Source of the DNA: Ampelocalamus luodianensis
Taxonomy: Eukaryota; Streptophyta; Magnoliopsida; Poales; Poaceae
Assembly (NCBI GenBank): GCA_036346255.1
Contig: CM070633.1
Coordinates: 3,968,001-4,032,000 of the forward strand
Direction: 5' to 3'
Length of the DNA: 64,000 nt
Position numbers and translations under genes: made by a program. Below are positions 25,641 to 36,800 of this stretch, one piece after another (within the stretch, counting starts at the first letter, position 1; each line of letters begins with the position of its first letter). The notes beneath the pieces were generated by a model. The model was not told the origin of the DNA, ran no database searches, and was given only the letters and a program-made list of their open reading frames with translations.

Positions 25641-25744
25641 TTCTCAATAAAGTTTTAGATTTCTTCAATATTTATTGTCCTAAAATTTTCATTGAGCAAC
25701 GCTTCGATTTTCGATCACTTTTTAAAACACCTAGTTTTCTTTAA

Positions 25745-26240
25745 ACAGTCGAAGGAGGGTGACATCACCTAGTCGAAGCCTTTCCTTTCTGCATCTGGTC
25801 CTGCCCACTAAAGGGAACTTCCTAGCGTCGATTTGTTCCTAACTTTTGTTGCTAAAACAAAGAAATTAGGTTCAACAAAATATGGTCGAAATGATTTACA
25901 GCAAGCTCTTTTTAAATTATAGTTTTTTCGACTAGTCTATAAATGCTTGATTTGATTAACCTGGTCGGAGGAAGTACACCACCTAGTCGAAGTCTTTCCT
26001 TTCTGCATGTAGTCTTGCCCACTAGAAACAACTTCCTAGCGTCGCGCTGTCTCTAACTCTTGTTACCAGTACATGACAATTGAGTTAGTTTGTTGATCTC
26101 TATGATTTGGTTAACCTGGTCGGAGAAATGAACATCAACTAGTCGAATTCTTTCCTATCTGCACATGGTCATGCCCACTATAAGGAACTTTCTAGTTTCA
26201 ACATGTTTCTAACTCTTGCAATCAGTACATGACAATCGAG
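25745..26240 (+). repeat. Degenerate tandem repeats between pol and the 3' LTR
   Basis: Three diverged copies begin at about 25745, 25961 and 26116. Each carries TAGTCGAA...TTTCCT, then TGCCCACTA, then AACTTCCTAG. Spacing is about 215 and 155 bp. Confidence 0.7.
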
Positions 26241-26499
26241 ATCGACAACAAAGGTCGAACAGCTTTTTTAAAGCAAACCTTTTTCATACTATTTACTTAG
26301 TTTATATAAATAAACTAAGAAAATAGTCGGGGCTAGGATAAAGTTATTAATATGGCTTCAATTCTTAGTCTTAAATTCAATTTATTTTTTCTATTCATTG
26401 TCTTATGAGTTACTAACTACTTGATGAGATAATTTGCAGGAAAAATAAAGCTTTATATACATAAACAAAAGCTTGTCTTTACAAGTTCCCTATTACAAA

Positions 26500-26784
26500 C
26501 TACTCTAACGAAGGAGATCTAATTTGCATCTCCTCCGCGACCCTCTTGTTGACTGGCTGCATTTCTTCAACCAACCATACTGCTTCTGCTTCAGGGCAGT
26601 CGAAGTCAGCTTTGATTGGTTGCGGGCTAAGATTGGGGTCATGAGTTTTAAGTTTTGCCAGAGCATAACTCACTACACCTTCGACCGCCTCTCTTATTGA
26701 GTCAGCTTGGTTGGTCTTCAGAGTGGTTACCAACTCCTGTAAGGTTCCGACTTGTTCTCCAATGGCACTTGTTTGGGAAATCAT
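26500..26784 (-). CDS. Antisense extra ORF of the Tat-lineage element
   Basis: A 94-codon open frame runs opposite to pol, between the tandem repeats and the LTR. That is where Tat-lineage elements (for example Grande) carry an antisense ORF of unknown function. The protein is acidic and mostly hydrophilic, with a helical N-terminal half (SAIGEQVGTLQELVTTLK). The frame stays open for about 31 codons upstream of this Met, to a TAG near 26880, so the ancestral protein was probably longer. It is the best preserved frame in an otherwise decayed element. Function unknown. Confidence 0.55.
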   Translation of the reverse strand: MISQTSAIGEQVGTLQELVTTLKTNQADSIREAVEGVVSYALAKLKTHDPNLSPQPIKADFDCPEAEAVWLVEEMQPVNKRVAEEMQIRSPSLE

Positions 26785-26944
26785 GATGTCTCCAAGAGGA
26801 GTGACCTCCTTAGAACCAAGCCCACCGAGTACATGGTTCCTTAAAGATTGATCTTTATTGACTTCATCTCCTCCTAACTACGAGTCGAAACTTCTTAGAG
26901 TCGTTTTATTTTGATCGCTTGTTCTGAAAATAGAGTACGACTGG

Positions 26945-27645
26945 TGACGAGGATTAAAACCTCTATGTATTATCTTTAATACATAATAAAAGATCATACG
27001 TCTTCATGGTCGTAACCCCTACGATTCACGACCTCACTGGTCGTAAGGATTCCAGAGGTTACGTAATGGGTACCTTGGTTGGACAAGGTCCTGTGCCTAG
27101 CCTCCGGCTAGTTAACTGCTCGTAACAAGTATAAACTGTTATTCGGAACTGATTCCAGGTATATTCCTTACCGTGTGACGAATGGAACACATGCGTATAT
27201 TCCATACCACACGACGTCTCTTTATCCTAAGACACTGATGAATAACTACCATGCGGTTAAGTGTCTCACACACATACAACCCCTGAACAGTTGATACTTC
27301 ATCAACCGTCACCTCGCTCCGACCAGTCGCGACGCTTCATAACAGACGTCTTCTCCAGAAGTAACTGCCACCTCTTCAAGGGCTATTTAAAGATGGAGCA
27401 TGGACGAAGCAGGGGGGCATCGGATTAAAGCATAGACATTAGCATCAGATTCATGTTTTAAACCCGATATTGTAGCATAGCAAACATTATTCTCAGTGTA
27501 AACAGGATTAGCCCACCGCCTGGTCATAGGCATCCTCCGTAATAGCCAGTTCATATTAATAAAAGAGCAGTCCCATTCTCTCCCCAGAAGTTCCGTGTTA
27601 TTTTCCTCTATTTATTTCGTAAGATCGGCGACTCGATCGTCAACA
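26945..27645 (+). repeat. LTR shared between elements A and B
   Basis: 701 bp, from TGACGAGGATTAAAACC to GATCGTCAACA. It is followed after two bases by a primer-binding site, so it acts as the 5' LTR of element B. It also lies downstream of element A in the place of its 3' LTR. It has a TATA-like CTATTTAAAGATG near 27383. It is only distantly similar to 31367-32096. Confidence 0.7.
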
Positions 27646-27647
27646 GC

Positions 27648-27664
27648 TGGCACCATCCGTGGGG
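27648..27664 (+). promoter_or_regulatory. Primer-binding site of element B
   Basis: TGGCACCATCCGTGGGG resembles the TGGCGCCGTCTGTGGG-type site usual in Tat-lineage elements. Confidence 0.65.
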
Positions 27665-27744
27665 TAGAAGGCGCGGATTTCTAGAAAAAATTCTTTGCTC
27701 ATCAAATCCTTGTCCATTTCTCACTTGTAATCGCTCATGCGGTT

Positions 27745-30020
27745 ATGGCAGAAAGTTGGGACAAGGAGAACTGATTCGACCTGGCGGACTACTCCAACCT
27801 TGACATGGAAGCATGCATCCGCGCCATGCAAGAAAACGGAATGTCATCATCATCCTCCTCTTCCGCTGGCTCGCCCATTGCAGATATCAGCGAAATCGAC
27901 CGGATGGATGAGGATACACCGCTACGACTGGTGGTGGTTTCAGAGGAAGTGCTTCCGACCAGTTCGGAACACCCAAAGACCTCTACAAGCCCGATCTTTT
28001 CGACGGCGAAAAAGGTGATGAAAATTCAACACTGCAACTCGAGGATCAATGTACCCTTGATGCAATCATGGCTGATAGGTACTCACCAACGGCTTTTGGC
28101 AATTCCAGGAGCCAACCGACATCTGGTAACGGTGTCGATGAAACCCCCACTGATCATAAACCAAGTGGGGATGATAAGGCTCAGTATACGATTGGCAATT
28201 CGCCGGATCAGGCTGAGACCATCACAAAAACCTTCGGAAGTGCTGATTACCGATCACTCTCCATCGTGGAAGCTTCTTGCAGAAGCACTGAAAGGATCTC
28301 CATCAGTTACGATAGAAGCTCATCAGAAGATCACTGCTGGAGGCACGAGGTCAATACGATCGGAGATGCGGATCAAAATACCGTGTACGGTCCTCCATAC
28401 GTTGCCTCGTCACCACATAATGATGGAGATGGTACGAGCGGTCAAGCACCAAATGCCAGAGGTAACAGAGCTGATGGACGTCCATCAGTTAATTCACCTG
28501 GTTCTGCCCCAACCCATGTAAGGGACCAGGCAAGACCAACCAGGAGGTCGGGGGGAAGTTCGGGCCATCAGACACCCTCTTTTGGCAGAAATTCTCTGAG
28601 ACCTTCGGTAACGATACAAAACTTGTAACGAGTTCGGGATATTTTAAATACTTCTGACCCTATTTTAGCAGAGACTTCGGGTTTTGTCCAACTTATAGGT
28701 CAGGTATCAGAAATTATCCAACAGACTGTGCAGCGCACGGAGGCATACCGGGAAAGAAGGCATTCGCAAAGTCAGACTATGACTCCATCCCAGCATTCCT
28801 CCCACAGTAGAGGGCAGCATGGCCGTGTTGAAGACCAGCTGGTACCAAGACCACCGCGACGATTCTGATCAAGGAGTCATGAGGGGAGAAGGCTATTTCA
28901 AGAAACCTCACCTTCACTTCGTCGAGAGGAGCAATCGCTTGGACCTGATGATCTTCGTCATCATCTGAATCAAGCAGGCGGTCGGAGGCGTCCTATCAAC
29001 GTCCACGACCGAATCGGGACACCGGAGTGCCGGCAATCCAATTTAAGAAACCGGTCTCCAACCGATTATAATCCGACACCTTTTCAAAGAAGGCGTCATG
29101 AATCAATCACAGGTTGTCGAGCTTTCTCCGCAGGGCTCCAGGATGTGCGTTGGCCAAACAGGTTCTGACCGGCCAATTTGGATAAGCTCAATGGGACTCA
29201 AAATCCTTTAGAATTTCTCCAGATATACACCACCGCCATCAGAGCTGCTGGTGGTGATGAAAATGTAATGGCTAACTATCTTCACACGGTACTAGAGGAA
29301 TCAGCCCGGTCGTCGTTACTCAACCTACCAGTCGGATCAATATACACTTGGGACCAACTTTACGACCTTTTGATTGCAAATTTCCAGGGTACATATGACC
29401 GCCCTAGGAAGGAGGACGATCTCCACCGAATCGGTAAAAATTCAATGAGACTCTTCGACAGTATATCAAAAGATTTAGTCAGGTTCGTAATTCATTACCA
29501 GAAGTTGTAGAATTTTCTGTCATTCAAGCCTTCAAAGAAGGGCTAAGAAATCGTAGGTTTACGGAGGATTTAGCAATACATCCTCCACGAACAACCATCG
29601 AGCTCTTCGATATAGCCGACAAGTACGCAACCGCCAGCGAAGTGGTTGAATGGAACAAGGCTATTGATCGAAAAGATAAAATCCCTCAACCTGGTTTGGA
29701 TAAGACAGAAAAGAAGCAAAGGAAGGCTCTCAAGAAAAATAGACACTGCAAACCCGATGATAAGGAGGTTCTCGCGGTTCCTGAAAAATTCACCAAGGGT
29801 AAGAAAGATTATGCCGGTCGTGACAAGACAAAGGCTCCGACCAATTAATATAAGAAAAGCAAAGAAGTGGTGTCCACTTCACCAGTAAGCAGAACATGAC
29901 TTGCACAACTGTCGTGCCTGGCAAAACAAGCTGGAAGATTACTATGCAGGTAAAGGTCCACTCCCCTCGATACAGGAACTTGGAGAGACAAGCTCTAAGA
30001 AGGACAAAGACGGTGACGAA
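27745..30020 (+). pseudogene. gag region of element B, frameshifted
   Basis: An ATG at 27745 opens a frame with a stop after nine codons (TGA). It continues through a Ser-rich stretch near 27850. A frame change near 27990 passes to a second open segment 28068-28628 (Ser/Asp/Thr-rich, disordered). The conserved gag core is at 29178-29510 (KLNGTQNPLEFLQIYTTAIR, YLHTVLEESARSSLLNL), with a Lys-rich tail to about 29850. Confidence 0.7.
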
Positions 30021-31130
30021 GAGATGGAGTACCAAGAGCCTCAACACACTGTCGACGTGATTTTTGGTGGATCTTCTTCGTTCGAGTCCAGACGTCATCT
30101 AAAAGCCATAGAGCGGGAGGTCAACCTTACCGAACCTCCGATCACCGCTAAGCCATCCAGGTGGTCGGAGATGGTAATCTCCTTCAGCAAAGAAGACTGC
30201 CCCATCCCTTCGACCCGACCAGGTAGGTTCCCTATCGTTGTTGAACCTACTATTAATAACTATAAGGTTAATCGGGTCTTGATAGATGGAGGTAGTTCTT
30301 TAAATATTTTATTTGCGGGCGCACTGGAAGACATACAAATTCCCAAATCCAAGGTAAAATCTGTGAAATATGCCTTCCATGGCATAGTTCCTGGATCTAC
30401 CGCCAAGCCGATAGGAAACCTATCCCTACCGGTTACGTTCTGAAGGCCTGATAACTTCCGAACAAAAAAAATTATTTGACGTGGTGGATTCCAAAACCGC
30501 ATATAATGCAATCCTTGGTCGTCCGACTTTAGCAAAATTCCTGATAGCCACGCATTACGATTATCAGAGTTTGAAAATGCCAAGGCCAAAGGGTGTCATC
30601 ACAGTTCGAGGCGATCAAAAGATAGCTTACGCATGTGATCGAAAATGCTTAGAACTGGTTGACGAGCTTCCGACCAGGGAAACTAACACCACTACCATGC
30701 AGGTCAAGCACTCGAGGCCAAAGATGGCACCAAAACCTTTCGACTAGTCAAAAGAGGTACTACTCGACAAAAAGCGCTTCCCTAGAGGGCGCCAAAGTAC
30801 TGGTCGGAACAGGACTTAACCTTAAATAGGAAGAGTCGCTCGTCTCTTTCCTCCGAGCAAACCAGGATGTATTCGCCTGGCAGGCTTCTGATATGCCCGG
30901 AGTCCCCAGGGAGGTGATCTAGCATAGGCTAGCTTTGCATCCTGACAAGAAACTGGTCAAACAGAAACTGAGGCGTTTTGCACCTGATCGGAAGGAAGCA
31001 ATCCAGTCGGAGATTGACAAGCTCCTCAAGGCTGGGTTTATTCGTGAGGTCGACCACTTAGAGTGGCTCGCCAATCCTGTAATGGTTAGAAAAGCCAATG
31101 GAAAATAGAGAATGAGTATTAACTTCAACA
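29901..31130 (+). pseudogene. Protease and partial reverse transcriptase of element B
   Basis: The protease segment (RVLIDGGSSLNILFAG near 30266) and AILGRPTLAKF (near 30505) are readable with a shift near 30445. Reverse transcriptase begins near 30850 and runs to about 31110 (FIREVDHLEWLANPVMVRK), then ends in unrelated sequence. Confidence 0.75.
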
Positions 31131-31366
31131 GTTGCCACCTCTTTGGGAACTGCTCCAACAGACAGGTCTGTGATAGTCGATTGAGATTCTTAAATTTGTC
31201 TGTTCTAGAAAAATGAGTATGTCTCTACAACTCAAATGAAATTATCTTCTTGACCAAGTTTATTTATTGTCTAATAAAAATACCAGTCGGAAAGGCTTTA
31301 CTTCCGACCACCATTCTACAACCTCTTTTCTAATAAGTCATTTTCACTTGAAGTTGGGGGGCTAGA

Positions 31367-32096
31367 TGATGAGGATATAATAATCATCAATTTACTATTT
31401 ATCTGTAATTTTTATTATAGATAACTATATTGTTATACTAATCTTAAGTATACCCCTTAATATTCATAAGGGAGAAACCTAGCTATATGGTCGTAAGCCT
31501 TTCTACGACTACCCCATGGTCGTATGTCTTTCTATGGCCATGACATAGTCGTAAGCCTTTCTACGACCACTCTTATGACCACCCTGTGGCTTCGATAACC
31601 CTATAATTGATAAGGCTTGCTGACTTGTGGGTCTGATCGATTAGGGAGTCTTATGCCTCGTGTTAAATACACATAGCAGTTAATATACATGATTGTTCTC
31701 TGGAATAACCGCACGTCTTTTCTCTGTCTCTGACGATAACTGCCTGGCGATGTGGGGGTGTTTTCTCTCTGACAGCAACTTCCATCAACCGCTTCATCAT
31801 TTAAAACAGTGAGACACCTCTTGGCTTGAAGAAACTGCCACCCCTTTATGCACTATATAAAGGCTGAAGTCAATAGACGAAAAGGAGAGAGGCAATCTGG
31901 AGCAGAAGACATTAGGCATTAGTCTTCTTGGTTGTAATCAGCACATTTAATATAGCCACATAGGAGTATGGTTATTATTCTCTCGGAGAAGGCCTGAACC
32001 TGTATAAAATTCCTGTGTTATTCTCTGTGTGATTCTAATCCTAGGAGAACCCCCAAACAATCATTCATACGTAAGATCGGTTCTTGATCACCAACA
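31367..32096 (+). repeat. 3' LTR of element B
   Basis: 730 bp, from TGATGAGGATATAATAATC to TTGATCACCAACA, with a TATA box (CTATATAAAGG) near 31855. A 29-bp unit, TGGTCGTAAGCCTTTCTACG-like, is repeated about three times at 31487-31580. Confidence 0.75.
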
Positions 32097-33866
32097 AGAT
32101 CCTAGTCCAACCGGGATTATCCTGAGTGGTATGAAGGATACACAGGTGTCGAGGAGGCCGTAAGAGGCGAGGGCACTTACTGCGAGGACCAGGGTAAGGT
32201 GGACACCCTATTCTGCGATTGGGATGAGTAGGCGACCAGTGGAGCAGAGCAGGAGAGCGCGAGGGTATCTGTCCCGTGTTGTTGTTGTAAATTAAATACT
32301 TGTCTTAAATACCATACCCTTGAGTGGATACTTGCTGTAATAAACTACAGTTTCTATCTTATTGTTTTGCTGCGTTAACTTTGGTAAGGTTTATTATTCG
32401 TTGGAGCGGTGTTCTACCGGACAAACGAATAATAATTTGTATGCCTAAGTGTGATTACTCTCGGAGTAATGACACGGGGCGCCACATCTTTCCTGATTTG
32501 CTTCATCTCTTTAGGTGGTGGATGAAGAAGGGATGATAATAAAGTCCGGGGAGTGACCTGCAGGCTGACGCAACCTAGGGGCACATTGATAGCTCTACGG
32601 TGACCTCGTCAGTGACACCGTACCTTTGCCTCCTATAAAACACTTGCCTCATCCTTCCTCATGTCATTTCTTTTTGTATTTAGGGATGTATTGCAATTGT
32701 TTCATGCATGTGTGTATGTACCGATTTGGTTCTTATGCACTTTCACATCTATCTGGTTAGTTATTTTTCTTCCTTGCTGGCATATCCTAATTTCACATGC
32801 TTTCTTCATTTCAAGTTGATATTAGGTCTTATCTTGAAGATGTGGATCATTTGATTGGGCCATCCAAGATAAAGATACAGCGTACCATTTCATTGTTATA
32901 TAGCGATTGGTGCACATGACCACTGTGATCCATGTTTTGTTTGATCATGCTTACTGTTGTTAGCTTATTCTCTTTTAATATGAAGATGATGTAAAACAAA
33001 AATTAGGCATGGCTTTTATACTTTAGAAAGATGAAGAATTTTACTGAGCAGAAGGGGATATCATATCCTGCACCATATCTTCCTACAACCACCTCATGTC
33101 AACTATTGTTAACACAATACTAGATAGTGTAGTTAAAGAAAAATCTCTTCTCAAAGAAACATTAATAACTCCCCAAATGGTTTTGTTGCACATCGAACAC
33201 TTCAAAAGTTTTCAAGCAACAGAATGAGGAAGCAAAGGCCAGAGAGGACAAACTCGACAAGGCATTTAAGTTGGTTTCTACATAAACTTTCTCCATATAA
33301 GTGTGATGTAACTCAAGTGTGTTGTATTGTCATATGAAAAGTATATTTCGAATCTATTTGCAAAATCTCTTAGCTTGAATCATGTTTTTGTTTGCGCATT
33401 TTATGTCTTCACATGGCAAAATATTCTCGCATTGGGCTCCTCAAATCTTGCCATTTGCTAGATTTAATGACTTGGTACGTTCCAGGCTTAAGGACATGGA
33501 AGGGTGTTATGGCTACTTATTGCCAGGCTACAGATGTATACTTAAGCTTCTTCTTTTCTTTCTTTTTCTTTTTTGTGAAACCTCGTACCTTTTGGTTTGC
33601 CATCTCTACAATTGATATAATGACCTTGCCCTGTTTTAAGATGATTGCCAATGACTTTGTAGGGGCTATTATGGTTAGGCATGTAACTAAATAGAACACA
33701 GTTAAATTTGTAGGGTGATCTATTTAAATTCAAGAATACAAAAATATTTTGTTTGCTTCACAGGATGAGTGCACAATGGCATGAAGTTTGAATTTGCATT
33801 TAAACGTACATGCACTCAGCTATATACGGTTTGGAAACAAGCTTGATACGTGTGTAAGATAAAATT
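32097..33866. other. Intergenic, AT-rich, no gene seen
   Basis: No protein is recognised. It contains a 12-bp perfect inverted repeat (TTATTATTCGTT 32391-32402 and its complement 32424-32435), followed by a second short hairpin (ATTACTC...GAGTAAT near 32453-32470). From 32680 on the sequence is AT-rich with no feature I can support. Confidence 0.45.
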
Positions 33867-36800
33867 TGTAACATCCCAATTTTGGGCTTGTGTTTCAAAT
33901 GTAAGAAAATGAGTAGAAATTAAAACTTTTTCTTACATCATGTATTTCCTTTGTGTACTGAACAAGTATTGTACAAAAGGTTATGGAAGTACAAAGTCAC
34001 AAGTCCTTGATCCAAATCTGGTTCCTTCAAAAACAATCTTGTCAAACCTTTTGATCATCCTCTGGGAATATTTTTCCTAAGTTCTTGGGATGGTATGTGA
34101 CCCCTCTGAAAAATTTCACAATTTTTAGAAATTGTTTGAATATTTTAGAGGCGATCAAACTGTTTGACTCTCAGTCAAACCTAAAACCAGTACCTTGTAG
34201 AATTTTTGGAGAAAAATACAATGCATAAAAACCTCTGAACATTTTACACAAGGTCAATGTCCCATCAACAAGCTCTGTAAAAATTTCAGAATTTTTGGAG
34301 TTATTTTGCTACCCCAAATAAATCCTCAAAAGTCTCAAGCATATTTAAAACCTAAAAACTAATTTCACTATTCATTGGGTTGAGTCGGGCTCGAGTCCGA
34401 GCCACTTGACTTGGTTGAACCACCTAAGCGCACCGAGCGCGTTTTAAAGCGCGTACAATCTCGACCGTTGGATTCAAATCGCTCGCCCACGTTCATGTGA
34501 GCATTCGGACCCTCGGTTGCATTAACAAATTGGGACCGTTGGATCTCAATCCAACCGCCCGCATTTCCGTAGGCAATCGGATTTGTCCGGCGAACTCGTT
34601 AATCGTGACCGTCCATTTTCATCCAACGATTCTTGTTCGCTTTCGTTCTTCTTCCTCCTCGGCTTCTCGCGCGCGGCGTTCATGGCAGAGAGAAAGAGAG
34701 AGCATGGGGGGCTTGTTGTGTCACTTCGAGCGTGCCTCGTCAACGTCTCTCTGCAAGGCATTTAATGCGCAACAGGCTTTCTCCTCCATGGTCACCGTGC
34801 TCACTTGCTCCCATCACTTCTTGGTCCATGACTGTGGCATGAACCGAGCTCACCATGGACTCGGGTTCTTGCTCAAAACCCTAATTCCTTTCCTATAAAT
34901 TGGCCCTCTAGGTCCTCCTGGTGTTCTTTTGCACCACACCTAGCTACTCTCTGTGTTTGAGCTCAAAACCATCTCAAACCTTCAATCCACCATTGTTGGT
35001 CGTAGAGCTCCCATGGCGGCCTTGGTGTCCAGTGGTTTATCTTCAACATCTCTTGCACCCTTTTGAACTCCTCAACCTCCTTTGTATTTCCCCTAACTTG
35101 ATTTTGGGTTGCATTCACAGGAATCACTCAATTTTAAGTTTGGAGATTTTCAGTTGGTTTCACCCCTTTCTTCTCCAAACTCAGTAAGTGGTTCTTTTGC
35201 AATTACTTGCTTTTGGAGCCTCTTTGAGCTATAATGAAGTGTGGTGATGATTTGGTTCCACTCATTTTGCTCGAGAACCTCATCTTCCACTTCATCTTCT
35301 TCGGCTCGGTGGACTTCATCGTGTTCAAGTCTTCCCGGCCACCTTTGAAGCTCCTCTCGGTTAAGGTAGCTTCTATGTAGTCCCTAGAAGTCATGGCACT
35401 CGCTTCGGATGCGGCGGAGCATTTTGCTATTTTCATGTTTTACTGAAAATGGCTCCATCTTGTTTTCGGCTCATGGCGTTCTAGACCTCCACCGCGGCGA
35501 GGTCACCACCATTGGGTCCGCAGCACTATTGCGAACCCATTTTGATAGTTTGTGGCGCCGCATGCCGAGTCGCCGGCGACAAGCCGTCAAAGCCACTCGG
35601 GTTTCTTGGGTGAGAAGCTCCGTTGTCGTCAAATAATTAGGACACGATTAATACCCAATCATTAGAAGCATTAATGGTGTCTTAATCGCCTAATGTCTCA
35701 TCGACATGTGGGTCCACCCCTTAAATCACCGTGGCGTTTATCGCGCGTTTAGGCATCATTAATGCTAATCATGGGTTAATTAAAGTGTCGGCTCTATTGG
35801 TCGTCGGAAATAACCCTGTGCCCTTTGCCGTGTGGGCGTGAGCTCAAAACCAAAACCGAAGTCATTAGGGTGATTTTGGGTTATTTATTGCTAATCATTG
35901 TTAGCAATAAGCGTGTCCGAGATTACCTTTTGGGTCAGCAGCGTGTGGGCCCTCGTCCTAAATCGCCTCTGTTCAAAATCTTTAGGACACATTAATTGCT
36001 AATCATCACTAATCATTGGTCATTAGTAATTAATTGGGTGTCCTAAAGCCTCCTTTAAGTCATCGCGGTGGGTCCACGTGCCTTGTGCGCGTGTGTTAAA
36101 TCTCGCATGTGTGACTCTCGATCAGCGACATGCGCCCCACGTGTCGGCCTTCGATTGCACTTCGATCTTGGACCACCGTCCATTTTGCGATCTGCGGCCT
36201 AGATTTTGTATGCGTTCGGACCTCCGGTTCCCTCATCATTCTTGGCCGTCCATCACTTGATCTGCGGCCACGATCGCGCGTGCAATCGGACCTTCCGACC
36301 GAGGCGTGATCGGGCCGTTCATCCTTAGATCGGCGGTGCGTGGATCGTCGAGGCAACCGCACCGCCCGGTTGCATCCTTCCTCGTGGCCGTTGGATCTTG
36401 ATCCAACGGTGGGCTCTGTTATGAATCGCGCGCGCGCCGTGTTCTCGCGCGTGGGCGTAGGATGTTAGATCGAGGGCTCTCGTGCGCCCACGTCGTTTAT
36501 TCCGTTTGATTGGATTTCATTTACGTAAGTATTTATTTATCAACTAAAAATTGTATCGAACTTTAGAAATTCATAACTAAATCATTTTAACTCCTTTTAG
36601 GTATTTCGGTGTAGTAAATTCTTATACCTCTGTAGTTTAATATAAAAATGTTTTTGAGCATGTTCTGTCACAAAAAAATCGTGTAACTCAAATAACTTGA
36701 TTTCGCCAATTTTGAATATCCCAAAATAGAATTAAACTTGTAAAATGCATATCTTTTCCTGTATAACTCCAAATTGTGCGAGATTAATTTTGTTAAATCC

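Larger units (their letters stand above)
20640..26944 (+). mobile_element. Degenerate Tat-lineage Ty3/gypsy element (element A), 5' truncated
   Basis: In order on + are gag, protease, reverse transcriptase, RNase H and integrase, then a tandem-repeat spacer, then an antisense ORF, then an LTR at 26945. This order, with extra spacer and antisense ORF between pol and the 3' LTR, is characteristic of the Tat lineage (Grande/Retand/RIRE2 types). No 5' LTR or primer-binding site was found before about 20640. Many stops and shifts show it is long dead. Confidence 0.8.
27646..31366 (+). mobile_element. Interior of element B, internally deleted Tat-lineage element
   Basis: Holds gag, protease and only the first part of reverse transcriptase before a jump to the polypurine tract (AAGTTGGGGGGCTAGA) and the 3' LTR. 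The rest of RT, RNase H, integrase and spacer are missing. Five bases left of 26945 (ACTGG) and right of 32096 (AGATC) do not match, so A-LTR-B-LTR is not a single clean insertion. Confidence 0.75.
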
